The notes below the pieces were generated by a model that saw nothing but the letters and a program-made list of their open reading frames with translations, was not told where the DNA came from and did no database searches. DNA of 64,000 nt, from positions 2,978,501 to 3,042,500 of the forward strand of contig CP136491.1 in the NCBI GenBank assembly GCA_032768795.1, given 5' to 3'. This DNA is from Tremella fuciformis (Eukaryota; Basidiomycota; Tremellomycetes; Tremellales; Tremellaceae). Below are positions 45,147 through 55,689 of the stretch, piece after piece. A program made the translations under genes and the position numbers. Every line of letters begins with the position of its first letter. Positions within the stretch are counted from its first letter, which is position 1.

Positions 45147-45537
45147 TCGATGTCATTTTGTGGGTGCGGGTCTGACGAGGTGTGATGAGCCAAGGGCGGA
45201 ATATTTATGAATGCATCTCTTGATTGTGGCTTCTTTGATCGAAACTCGCAGCGCCCTGGAGATCGGATCAAAGGAGGTATCTCGCTCATCCGTGCGTTTG
45301 ATGGAAGCCCGTGAATCAGTGACCCGACCAGTGACTGCGTTCTTGTTGTCAATGAATGCATGAAGACCCTTTTGCGCGCGTACCCAAGCACCAAACCGCG
45401 TCGACCTAGAGAAGTAGTGAAGGGGATGAGAATAGTGTAAATGTCGAGTCCATCTATAAAAATGTGTCCAGACCTGCCAGACGAGCAGAATGGCTTGAAG
45501 AGAATATGCAGAAAGGTCTCTCTGAACAGAGAATCCC
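45147..45537. other. Intergenic YRA1 / GMD, convergent
   Basis: Shared downstream region of two converging genes; no gene seen. A/T-rich words around 45425-45480 could act in 3'-end formation. Confidence 0.4.
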
Positions 45538-47105
45538 TTAGTCCTGGCTCATCGCGGGGTTGCGGATCGCCTCGAGGTCGGCCTTGACCATCTCCTCGAC
45601 AAGGCTGGGGAAGTCGACCTTCCGCTTCCAGCCGAGCAGTTTGCCGGCCTTGGTGGGGTCACCGAGCAGAAGGTCGACCTCGGTGGGACGGTAGTACTTC
45701 TCGTCGACGCGCACAAGGGTCTTGCCGGACTTGGTGCAGATACCGACCTCCTTCTCATCCTTGCCCTCCCATCTGCATGATCAGCGCGGTTCGTGAGTAT
45801 GCGTGGACATGGCTTACCGAAGAGTGACATCGACGTGCGAGAAGGCTCGCTCGACGTACTCACGCACAGGGTGGGTCTCCCCAGTAGCCAGGACAAAGTC
45901 CTCCGGGGCGTCCTGCTGGAGCATGAGCCACATGCCCTCGATGTAGTCGCGAGCATGTCCCCAGTCACGCTTGGCATCGAGGTTACCGAGGTAGAGGCAG
46001 TCTGCGTGACCAGTGGCGATCTCGGCGACGGCTCGCGAGATCTTTCGGGTGACGAAAGTTCGTCCACGACGAGGAGACTCGTGGTTGAACAAAATACCGT
46101 TGCAAGCGTACATGCCGTAGGCCTCGCGGTAGTTGACGACGATCCAGTAGGCGTACTGGGGGTCAGCACCAGATTTTGATTAATGAGGGGCGGCAACTTA
46201 CGAGCTTGGCGACACCATAGGGGGAACGGGGGTAGAAAGGGGTGGTCTCGCTCTGAGGGGTCTCAACGACCTTGCCGTACAGCTCCGAGGTGGACGCCTG
46301 GTAGAAGCGGCAGTGCTTCTCGAGACCGGCGGTACGGATGGCGTCGAGCACGCGGAGCGTGCCGAGACCATCGACATCACCGGTGTACTCGGAGAGCTCG
46401 AACGAGACCTTGACGTGGGACTGGGCGCCCAGGTTATAGATCTCGGTGGGCTGAACCTGGGAGATGATGTAGACAAGGTTGGTAGCATCCGTCAAGTCAC
46501 CATAGTGAAGAATCATCTGCAGGAATCAGCCGCTGCGCAACGGTTGGGGTCGGCCAACGCCGATCAAGGAAAACACAAGGGAGACGAAAGGGTGAGTGCA
46601 CGGCCATGCGGGGTAGTGGCAGGGTAGAAGAGCGATGTGAGACATACCTTGGGGCCTATCAAGTCAGCATGTCCCTGTGAGGCGATGGCGAGAACGCCGA
46701 GACTCACGCTCGTGCTGGTCCTTGTAAAGGTGGTGAAGACGACCGGTGTTGAAGGAAGAGCTTCGGCGAATGATACTGATGATCAGCATCGCGTCCGATC
46801 GAGAGAGCAAAGACGTTGACTGACCCGTGAACGGTGTATCCCTTGGCGAGGAGGAACTCGCAGAGGTAAGAACTGCTGATCAGCGGGCGCTCGTCGCGTG
46901 TGAGTCGTTCGACGCTTGAGCGCGTCGATCGAGACCGAGGACTCACCCATCCTGACCGGTGACACCTGGTCGTCAGCTGCTGCTCATTTGTGCTGGAGGC
47001 TGAATGCTCACCCGAGATGAGGGCGACCTTGCGCTTGCGGTACTCTTCTGGGGTGCCGTATCGCGAGGTGGAAGAGAGGGGGTTGGCTGCGGTGATCTCG
47101 GCCAT
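45538..47105 (-). CDS. GMD: GDP-mannose 4,6-dehydratase
   Basis: First enzyme of GDP-L-fucose synthesis: GDP-mannose to GDP-4-keto-6-deoxymannose, using NADP. Spliced exons give [19 protein letters not shown] (nucleotide-binding GxxGxxG), [75 protein letters not shown], the catalytic Ser/Thr-Glu in [13 protein letters not shown] and the Tyr/Lys pair in [12 protein letters not shown]. The substrate end includes [60 protein letters not shown], and the protein ends NPAMSQD. Introns in the 5' half are numerous and short; VTGQDG lies in a tiny exon. It matches the family at every motif, so GDP-mannose dehydratase is preferred over other epimerases. It begins the fucose gene group. Confidence 0.96.
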
Positions 47106-47914
47106 TGCGAAGATGTGCTTTGGGTGCGGGAGTGTGCGTGAGAATGAGAGTGCAAGAGAGTGGTGGTGGTGGTCGACGAGGAGTGCAAGTATATGAAGAG
47201 GAGGATCGGATCGGGTGGATGGATGGATGAGATAGACAGAGAGAGAGAGAGGGAGCGAGTGGGGCGGGAATATGGTGTCGTGGCGATAAGTTGAGTTGGT
47301 CTGGTGCCGATTGAGTCCAGTTGCGCCCCGCCCTTTGACCACGGAAAGGGAGGCCGGAACCTGCCCAAAAGGGTTGGTGTACCTGGAGACGAACCCTGAA
47401 ACTTACATGTCACGCGTCTTGGGAAAAAAACAACCCCATGCTTCTTAACGCCCGACTCGGGCCACTGGGACCAGGAAACCACAGGCGAGGCGGGACTTTT
47501 CCCCTGGTTCTCTACCCGACTAACTACCAGAAGCGTCCTGTACTTGCCATCTTCTCCGACTACCGCCCCCCCAATCCATACTTCAATTTCTCAGCAACAA
47601 ATCGTCGCTACACCCAATGCGATTCAAGCTCGTGTCGGTTCTCGTCCGAACCCTAATCTATCTCGCCACTCCGGATCAGTCCAGTTTTCCGAAATCTAGC
47701 CCCTGAATTTTTCGTGTCCAAGTTGCCGCCCGCCGGCTCCCCGGCTGCGCACGTCCGCCCGCTCGGGCATTGCCGAGGCCGCACAGACGCCCGATTAGCG
47801 TGGGTGTCTGACCGGAGCCCCGAGGTGGTCAATGCGTTGTATGTGTGTGTGTGTCTGTACATCTTGTGTGTTTTCTTTCATTGTCTTCGAGCTGGCTGCA
47901 GAGGACTGACGAAG
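47106..47914. promoter_or_regulatory. Divergent promoter region, GMD / fucosyltransferase-like gene
   Basis: 809 bp between outward-facing genes. Near GMD, 47195-47260 on the plus strand is GA-rich (GAGAGAGAGAGAGGGAG), giving a CT-rich leader for GMD. A CCCTGAATTTT word at 47701-47711 recurs in the other divergent region of the group at 51770-51780. TGTGTGTGTG occurs at 47842-47851. Confidence 0.5.
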
Positions 47915-49875
47915 ATGCGACCGATGTGTTCTGACTGTCACTCGAGCGAGTCACTGACGACTGTAAGGATGGTGACCGCTAGGCAGAGGACTGTCGGCGT
48001 TGTCGCCGTGATCTTGACGCTCATGTGGTTCTACTCGCACTCGTTGTACCGGCGCAGCCTCGCCGGTTTCCCCTTTAGCGCCCTTGACACACCGGACACG
48101 AATGCACTCTCTGCTCTTCTGGCACCGTATCAAGACCATGTGCCGTCTCCAGCAAGCGAAGGGGCGCTCAAGAGCTGGGGACGGCGCGCGAAGCTGCGGG
48201 ACAACTTGCGACTGGACAAGCAATATATCTTCTCCCCTTGGGCAGCGGGGTGAGTCTCGTCTATCTGAAACGGGCTATTCTAACAGCTCACCAGATGGAA
48301 CAATCAGGTGATGCAAGCCATGAACAGTAAGTCGCGCACCTTACAGCAGCGAATCTTGGGCATTGACCCGCCATTAGTGATCATGCTGGCCATCATGACC
48401 GACCGGATCCCTATCCTGACGCCGTTCGTGTCGCAAGGTTCACATGTCGGTGTAGGTGGTGAGAAGCTGGCATTTGGGGACGTATTCGATCTGTCGCGGC
48501 TCTCGGCATCGCTGGGAGGCCTGCCGATCGTGGAGTATCGGGAGCTCAAGGCGGATGATCGGAACGACCCGACGTCGCATGAGTCAGAAGATCTGCGAGA
48601 GGGATTGCGTGTGCTGGTACAGCGCGACCACCCCAACTATACCGAGGGAATCTACGAGGAAGCACCCAGTGCGAACGATCAGCTAGGATGCTGGAGTTAT
48701 TGGGCCACGATGGGCAAGGTGTCGCACGATGGCGGGGGCTTCTACCTGGGTGTGTTTCTGGACGCTCAATGCCTTGGAGATTCTGATTCGGCAGACCTGC
48801 AGCATACTCCCCTGCCGACCGATGTGTACACGCAGCCGAACGACCCATCCAAAGCACAGCGACCCGATATGAACAAGATCGCAGACCTCATCCGCTCGCA
48901 GAGCAACGAGTACGAGCAGCCCAAATCAGCCCGAAACGCGTTGGAGCAGTACAAAATGCAAGCGCCGGAGGTAGACCCAGAAGGCCATATCGCCTGTGTG
49001 GACTTCACGTTCTTCTTTGCTACCCATCCAGAGGTAGAGGATGTCGTATCCGAATATCGCGCGGGTACAGGCGCGTGGGCGAGGGCGGGACTGTATATGC
49101 GATTCAGGAGGGAGTGGGAGGAGCTCGCTGCGGAGTACGCGAGGCGGGCGTTTGGGCTGTGGGAAGGGGACGTGCCGCCGGTATGTCCTCATTCATTGCC
49201 CCAGAGTGTCGTTTGTGCTGACACGCAGTACATTGCTGTGCATATACGCCGCGGTGGTGAGTCTACTGATACTTTTCCGGTCATCTCTGTCAGAGCTTAG
49301 CGCAGACTTCAAACATGTCGAGAGCCTCGACATCCGACACTACGCTCACGCCGTTTCGGCAGTCCAACAGACCCTGAAGCAGCGATTAGGGCTGGTCGTG
49401 CCCCGCGTGCTGATCATGACGGACGAGACCGACCTCGCGTGGCTGCAGGTCCCCTTCTCCCCACCTAGAGCCTTGGTCCTGATGCTGTAGGGCAGAGGTC
49501 AACGCGTATCCCGGGTTCTTCCATATGGACCATCTTAAAGAGCGCACGACGGAAAGATACGGCGTGTGGTAGGTCGTGTTCCCTTACAGGACCTCAGAGG
49601 TCAAGCGGAGGCTGAGTGAGAGGCACGCGACGATCATCGATTCGATCTTGCTTTCTTCTGCGGCGGGCATGGTCGGCCTGAAAGACAGCACGAGTGGGTT
49701 CTCCCCTCTCCTGTATGACGAGAGCGACTGGACAAATGAGACAGGATCGCTGATGCTGCCCTCAGTGGCCATCCTAGCGTATCGCCGGGTGATTGATTGG
49801 AAAGGCGGCGTAGGGAAATTCATTCATCCAGGCTACAAGATTGCGGACGACTACAAGTACACGCCGATTGCTTGA
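47915..49875 (+). CDS. Type II membrane O-fucosyltransferase-like protein
   Basis: A short cytosolic N-terminus, a membrane anchor (TVGVVAVILTLMWFYSHSLY) and a lumenal domain are typical of Golgi/ER transferases. Spliced frames give DKQYIFSPWAAGWNNQVMQA, MTDRIPILTPFVSQGSHVG, FGDVFDLSRLSASLGGLPIV and, across an intron near 49260-49302, YIAVHIRRGDFKH, the HxRxGD donor-site motif of the alpha-1,2/1,6 and protein O-fucosyltransferase superfamily. The end has TIIDSILLSSAAGMVGLKD and AILAYRRVIDW, also family-like. Introns: after WAAG (phase 2), after QAMN, after DVPP, after RRG, after AWLQ and after YGVW. The start at 47915 or the Met at 47972 would both keep the anchor. Donor identity is inferred from neighbours making and transporting GDP-fucose; the acceptor is unknown. 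Confidence 0.72.
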
Positions 49876-50047
49876 TCATAACGAACTCGACAGGTTGGGA
49901 TGGCAACGCCGTGGGCCATGCGGATAAATTACATGCGGCATGATGGGCATTAAGCTAAGTGCGGTCAGCTATGATGAACGTCCCCTTTGTGCATCTATGA
50001 ATCTGGTATAGCTATCCTTTCCGATTCTCCCTACGCCATACCCCTGC

Positions 50048-51523
50048 TCAGACCCCAGAGGAGGGTGTACGGCCGTGTGTCTTGCCCCTTGGCACGCCGT
50101 TCTCCATCGAATGGCGCACCAGGCCAACCGTCTCCATCCCAATCTCGGCCTTGTCATTGCCGCCTGATGCTGAGCCATTGGCGGTAGAGAGGAGGGGGAC
50201 CTGTGCTGCGCCGTCCGCCGGCACAGCAGGCTTCTTGGGTGCCGCATTGCTTTCTTCAAATTTGGCCCAGACGTAGGCGGTCGAGCCGACAAGGATGATC
50301 ATGATTGATGCGAGGCGGGCGCGGGACACGCGGTCGCCGAATGCCCAGATGGATATGAGAGTCTGTAGCACGCCGCGCGTCGCGGATGAGACCATGTGTG
50401 TGACCGGCGAGGTGACTTTGATTGAGAGCAGGCCAGCGACGGAGATAAGGAAGCCGAAGACGCCCTTAGTCATCAGCTCAGGCATCGAGTTGCGGAATGT
50501 CGAGAGACTCACGGTGAGACCCACTCCGATGCCGAATGTCCGCAAAGCCAACGGCTCGGCCGAGAGCTTGACGATCTCGGGGACCTCGCCCATGATGACA
50601 ATCAAGGGAGCGATGGCGACGGTCGACAAGAAATTCGAGTACCACGCGAGGGTGGCAGCTGAGCCATCGACTACCGCGAAGGACTTCTTGATCACTATGG
50701 CATGGACGGCTGTGCTGAATGACGAGATGACTCCAAAGATGATCCCGACGCTACCCATCAGCCTCACAGACCGGATCTGGGACACTTGAAAGACTCACAT
50801 GCCCGCGTTGCGCGCTTTGGACATGCTCGGGTCGTCGAGAAAAACGCCGACGAAAAATCCGACCGTGATAATCATCACACAGCGCTGACACAGAGCGCTC
50901 GGCGTCCCCTGCTTCATCGCAATGCTCAAGACGACCGTGATGGGCAATACAAGTCCCCGCGCCACTTGGTAAAAGCTCGCGTCGACGTATTGGAGGCAGA
51001 GATTGTTGAAGGTCAGGCCCATGACGTTGATACCGACAAGTGGAGCGAGCTGCCTCGAGAGCTCGAGGTCCAGCTTGGGTTTCGGAAGGGGTAGTATGCC
51101 CGCCAAGTCGCACACCAGGAGCAGGAGCACCGACATGGCAAGTTGGCAGAAGAGGAAGAAGACTGGTACGGGCGAGGAGATGAGGACCCATTTGTTCACC
51201 GTCACCATCTGTCATGTCAGCGCATTGCCATGCGTTTCTACCTCCCACCCCCGCATCGGTCCTGAATCCCCTCGGTCCGGTTGACGGAGCAAGCTCAAGA
51301 AGGACAGCGCTGTGCTTGTTTGTCCATGTTGTATCCGAGAGTAAGGGTCGCGATCCAAAGGAGTGGGGTCCGCGATGGAATGTAGAGGGACGTACGGTAA
51401 TAGCTGCACAGAGGTAGAACACTGTGATGCCCAACTAGCTCGTCAGCGGCTCTGCTCGTCTCGAAAATGGGAAAGACACACCGCTTGCGACTGCTGCTTG
51501 GACATGGTCACGGGTCCCGCCAT
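50048..51523 (-). CDS. GDP-fucose transporter, SLC35C1-like
   Basis: Drug/metabolite-fold nucleotide-sugar transporter with about ten helices. Joined exons: MAGPVTMSKQQSQALGITVF, YLCAAITMVTVNKWVLISSP, LVGINVMGLTFNNLCLQYVD, ASFYQVARGLVLPITVVLSI, GIIFGVISSFSTAVHAIVIK, VDGSAATLAWYSNFLSTVAI, then LLSIKVTSPVTHMVSSATRG and ILVGSTAYVWAKFEES. The FNNLCLxYVxxxFYxxxRxL segment, the VDGS-x-WYxN segment and IKxTSPxTHxVSxxxR all match animal and plant GDP-fucose transporters, whereas GDP-mannose transporters use a different GALNK-type signature, which I do not see. The tail is Gly/Ser/Thr-rich and cytosolic. The start at 51523 is chosen because the next helix follows; a Met at 51652 is in frame. It converges on the transferase gene. 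Confidence 0.85.
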
Positions 51524-51639
51524 GGTGTCAAGCGGACCTTGGCGGTGGGTCGATGAACAGCAGGGACAGAGAGCCGCCCCCAACGAGAAGTCCTCTATCG
51601 TCAGAGGTCGAGAGCTCAGTATCACCTGACAAGCTCTCG

Positions 51640-51684
51640 AAGTCGTGAGCAAGTCGTGAGCAGTGGTGTGGTGTGGTGTGGTGG
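51640..51684. repeat. Short tandem repeats in the transporter leader
   Basis: AAGTCGTGAGC occurs twice in direct succession (51640-51661), followed at once by four copies of a TGTGG/GTGTG unit up to about 51684. No transposon features surround it. Confidence 0.75.
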
Positions 51685-51700
51685 AGTGGAGGAGTTACGA

Positions 51701-51712
51701 GTAAGTTAACTA
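51701..51712. promoter_or_regulatory. GTAAGTTAACTA element, copy 1
   Basis: 12 bases centred on the palindrome GTTAAC, repeated exactly 177 bases away. Role unknown; possible factor-binding site. Confidence 0.4.
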
Positions 51713-51877
51713 CTCACAAACCACTCCAGACTTTGACTCTATCTTCGCGTTCCTGACGAGTTCAGCAGTCCCTGAATTTTCCGCGGAAACCCGGTCTGCA
51801 GATCCCGGTCAAAGTTTTCACAGTCGTGCCTGCGATTTGCGGACGGGCGTCGCCCCAGGACGCCCTTGCCGGTCTGG

Positions 51878-51889
51878 GTAAGTTAACTA
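51878..51889. promoter_or_regulatory. GTAAGTTAACTA element, copy 2
   Basis: Second exact copy of the 12-base word, same orientation as copy 1. Confidence 0.4.
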
Positions 51890-52071
51890 AGCGTGGGATT
51901 CCGGAGGGCGGACGCGACCAGTGACATTCAGGGTCGTGACCAGACTTTATCTCACCCACCCCCACCCTTCGTCATCCCATTCCCATCCATTCCTTGCTAA
52001 CCACCACATAGTCACACCACCCTTCCGACTTCTTCTCGCTCTCCCTCACAGACACGCTTCAGTCAACTATC

Positions 52072-53417
<1,346 letters not shown>

Positions 53418-53946
53418 TGCGGTGCCGGTATGCCGGTTGGCCGTCGTCGGGCACGTGTCGGAAGTAGTCGCACACGCCGGTCGATCATCGCGGCGACCGC
53501 GGCGCCGAGAGCGATTGACTGGATTCCATTTGGGTACTTTTTCACTGTTTCCTTATTGCATCACCACCTCATCCTTCCCCCGTAGACCCGGTGGACATTG
53601 TAGATAGCAGCGTCAGAGCGGATTCTGTTTTGTTCCGCCCCATAGATCCCGGCTCCTCATGCATATCTACCTTATTCCGGTGGAAGGGTGGATTTGGGGA
53701 AGGAGTAGTCACCCTCCGGACTAGTCCCGAGAAAACCGGAATGAATTGGGACACGATCAGGTCAATGGTGACGTCTCTTGCTACGAGCTCTCAAGTCGGG
53801 TCGACCGGTGCGGTGCGGCGAGGGTAGGCCGTACGCCTGCGCCTCCCGAGGTCGATGCGCCTGCATCGGTATTAGAGTCGAAACGACTGAAGGGAGAGCC
53901 AGGCGTTGCACCTTGTCTTGTCTACGGAAAGCACCGATCAAGCAGC
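53418..53946. other. Intergenic GER1 / saccharopine-dehydrogenase-like gene
   Basis: 529 bp between two genes on the same strand. No gene seen; it should hold the GER1 terminator and the next promoter. Confidence 0.4.
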
Positions 53947-55586
53947 ATGGCCCCCAGCACACCCACACCCACACCGACGATCGGCGTGTATGGCGCGACG
54001 TCCTTCACGGCGCAGACCTTCCTGCTGTACCTCGACACGCACCCCGACCGCGCCGCGTTCGACCTGATCGTCGCGGGCCGAGATCGCGCCAAGCTCGAGG
54101 TGGCGAAAGACACGTACCTCCCTGAGAACGGGGCGGAGGTGCGCGCGTTTACGCTGGACGATAGCGCGGCAGTGGCCGAGTTTGTCGGTGCGAGCTCGGT
54201 CATTGTGAACTTTGCAGGTGGGTCGATGGCAGTTATGGATATGCAGCGCGCAGCGGATGGAATAGACGAAGGAGGCAAGGAAGGAGACTGACGGCAGGCC
54301 CGTATGCGCTCTACAATGCCGAAGCGCTCGTCGGGGCGTGCGCGCGCACCGGCACGCACTACCTGGACCTGGCCGGTGAAGGGGGATGGATCGGCGATAT
54401 GGTGCGCAAGTACCATGCTGCCGCCACGGCGAGCGGGGCCGTCATCGTCCCTGCCTCGGGGCTGGACAGCGTGCCGAGGTGCGTCCGACCCCTGCCTCTG
54501 CCCCTGCCTGCGGCCGGGCGCGGTGCAGAGCGCTTGTGCTGAACAGCAGCGACCTGCTGGTGCATGTGGCGCGCGAGGCGCTGCGCGGTGCGCACCCCAC
54601 TGCTACCCTCACCCAGTCGGATGCGTTCTTCACGCTGCGGGGCACGGTGAGCGGCGGGACGGTCGCCACGTTTCTCGCGGCCGCCGAGGTGCCGCCAAGC
54701 CAGCGCAGGCGCGGAGACTGGATCATGGTCGACGGTACGTCTGCGCGGAGGAGTGGGGCTCACGAGCAGAAAAGGGGCCCAATGCGCCGGTGCGCCTATC
54801 GCGCGCGGTCTTCCTACCCAGTGCCTCCGCCACGGGCAGCAAGGGAGAGAGGGTGCACGGCGGGTTCTACCCCATGGCGATCATTGACCGGCCGGTCGTC
54901 CGGCGCGCCTGGTATCTCTCCAAAGAGGACCAGAGCGTGCCCGCCGACGACGCTTTCATGTACGAGGAACACCTGCGGTTCGCCTCGAAATGGAAGGCAA
55001 CGCTCTTCTCTCTCTCGCTCTACTTGTTCTTCTTGTTGTTCTTCACGCTGCCATTTGTCAGTACCTTCCCCCTCCCCCTCTCACCGCTTTCAGCAGCGCC
55101 ATATCGCTGACAAGCAGGTGAGGACGCTCGTGAAGCGCTACGGGCCCCAGCCTGGGCAAGGCGGGTCCATGGAGTGCGTCGCCATACCGCTCCACCCCAA
55201 GGGGACGTCGACGGCTGACAAGCAGGGAGCGGCGTAAAGGGTGGTTCAAAGTGCTCAGCATCTCGCAGACCTCCTTACCCGAAGTGCAGATCGTCGTGCG
55301 GCTAAGAGGGGAAGGATGTCCCGGCTACCTGTGGACCTGCTGTACGACATGCTCATCGCACGGTGTGCCGCCGGTCAGCTGACGCGCAGACGCCCTTGCT
55401 GAATCTGCCCTCAGCCTCATCCTGCCGCCTCCGCCTGGTAAATCCTTACCGTACTGGGGTCAGCGAGGGGGCCTCTTGACTGCCTCTACGGCCGTTGGCG
55501 AGGTGTTCATCGAGCGAATGAAGCTCGCGGGAAAGATGAGTGTAGAGGCGGAGGTTGTGCGGTCTGACCGCAAGAAGATCCAGTAA
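53947..55586 (+). CDS. Saccharopine dehydrogenase-like oxidoreductase
   Basis: N-terminal Rossmann domain PTIGVYGATSFTAQTFLLYL, then FDLIVAGRDRAKLEVA and SSVIVNFAGGPYALYNAEAL, followed by THYLDLAGEGGWIGDMV, GAVIVPASGLDSVPSSDLLV and SDAFFTLRGTVSGGTVATFL. The C-terminal region includes FYPMAIIDRPVVRRAWYLSK, a hydrophobic helix (ATLFSLSLYLFFLLFFTLPF) and a final GEVFIERMKLAGKMSVEAEV. It matches the eukaryotic saccharopine-dehydrogenase-like / trans-acting enoyl reductase group, of unsettled substrate and often on lipid droplets or membranes, not the true lysine-pathway enzyme. Introns are removed after FAG, after VPS and after TLPF. Adjacent to the fucose genes but without an obvious link. Confidence 0.85.
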
Positions 55587-55689
55587 GACATGTACATGGG
55601 TGCATGGACTGTGTGAAGGCATGGATGTGTTGACCGATGTCACCATTTCAAATGTTGGGTCTCGTCCGACCTGCTATCTCGTGCGCGAC

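Larger units (their letters stand above)
51524..52071. promoter_or_regulatory. Divergent promoter, GDP-fucose transporter / GDP-fucose synthase
   Basis: 548 bp between outward-facing genes of the same pathway. It holds two exact copies of GTAAGTTAACTA (separate entries), a short tandem repeat region and pyrimidine-rich leader sequence (51955-52055) before the synthase start. Confidence 0.6.

Noticed and set aside
50048..51523. GDP-mannose transporter (Vrg4-type)
   Set aside because: The FNNLCLxYV and IKxTSPxTH segments match SLC35C1-type proteins, and the Vrg4 signature was not seen.
53947..55586. True saccharopine dehydrogenase of lysine synthesis
   Set aside because: The sequence follows the saccharopine-dehydrogenase-like group with a hydrophobic C-terminal helix rather than the LYS9/LYS1 enzymes.
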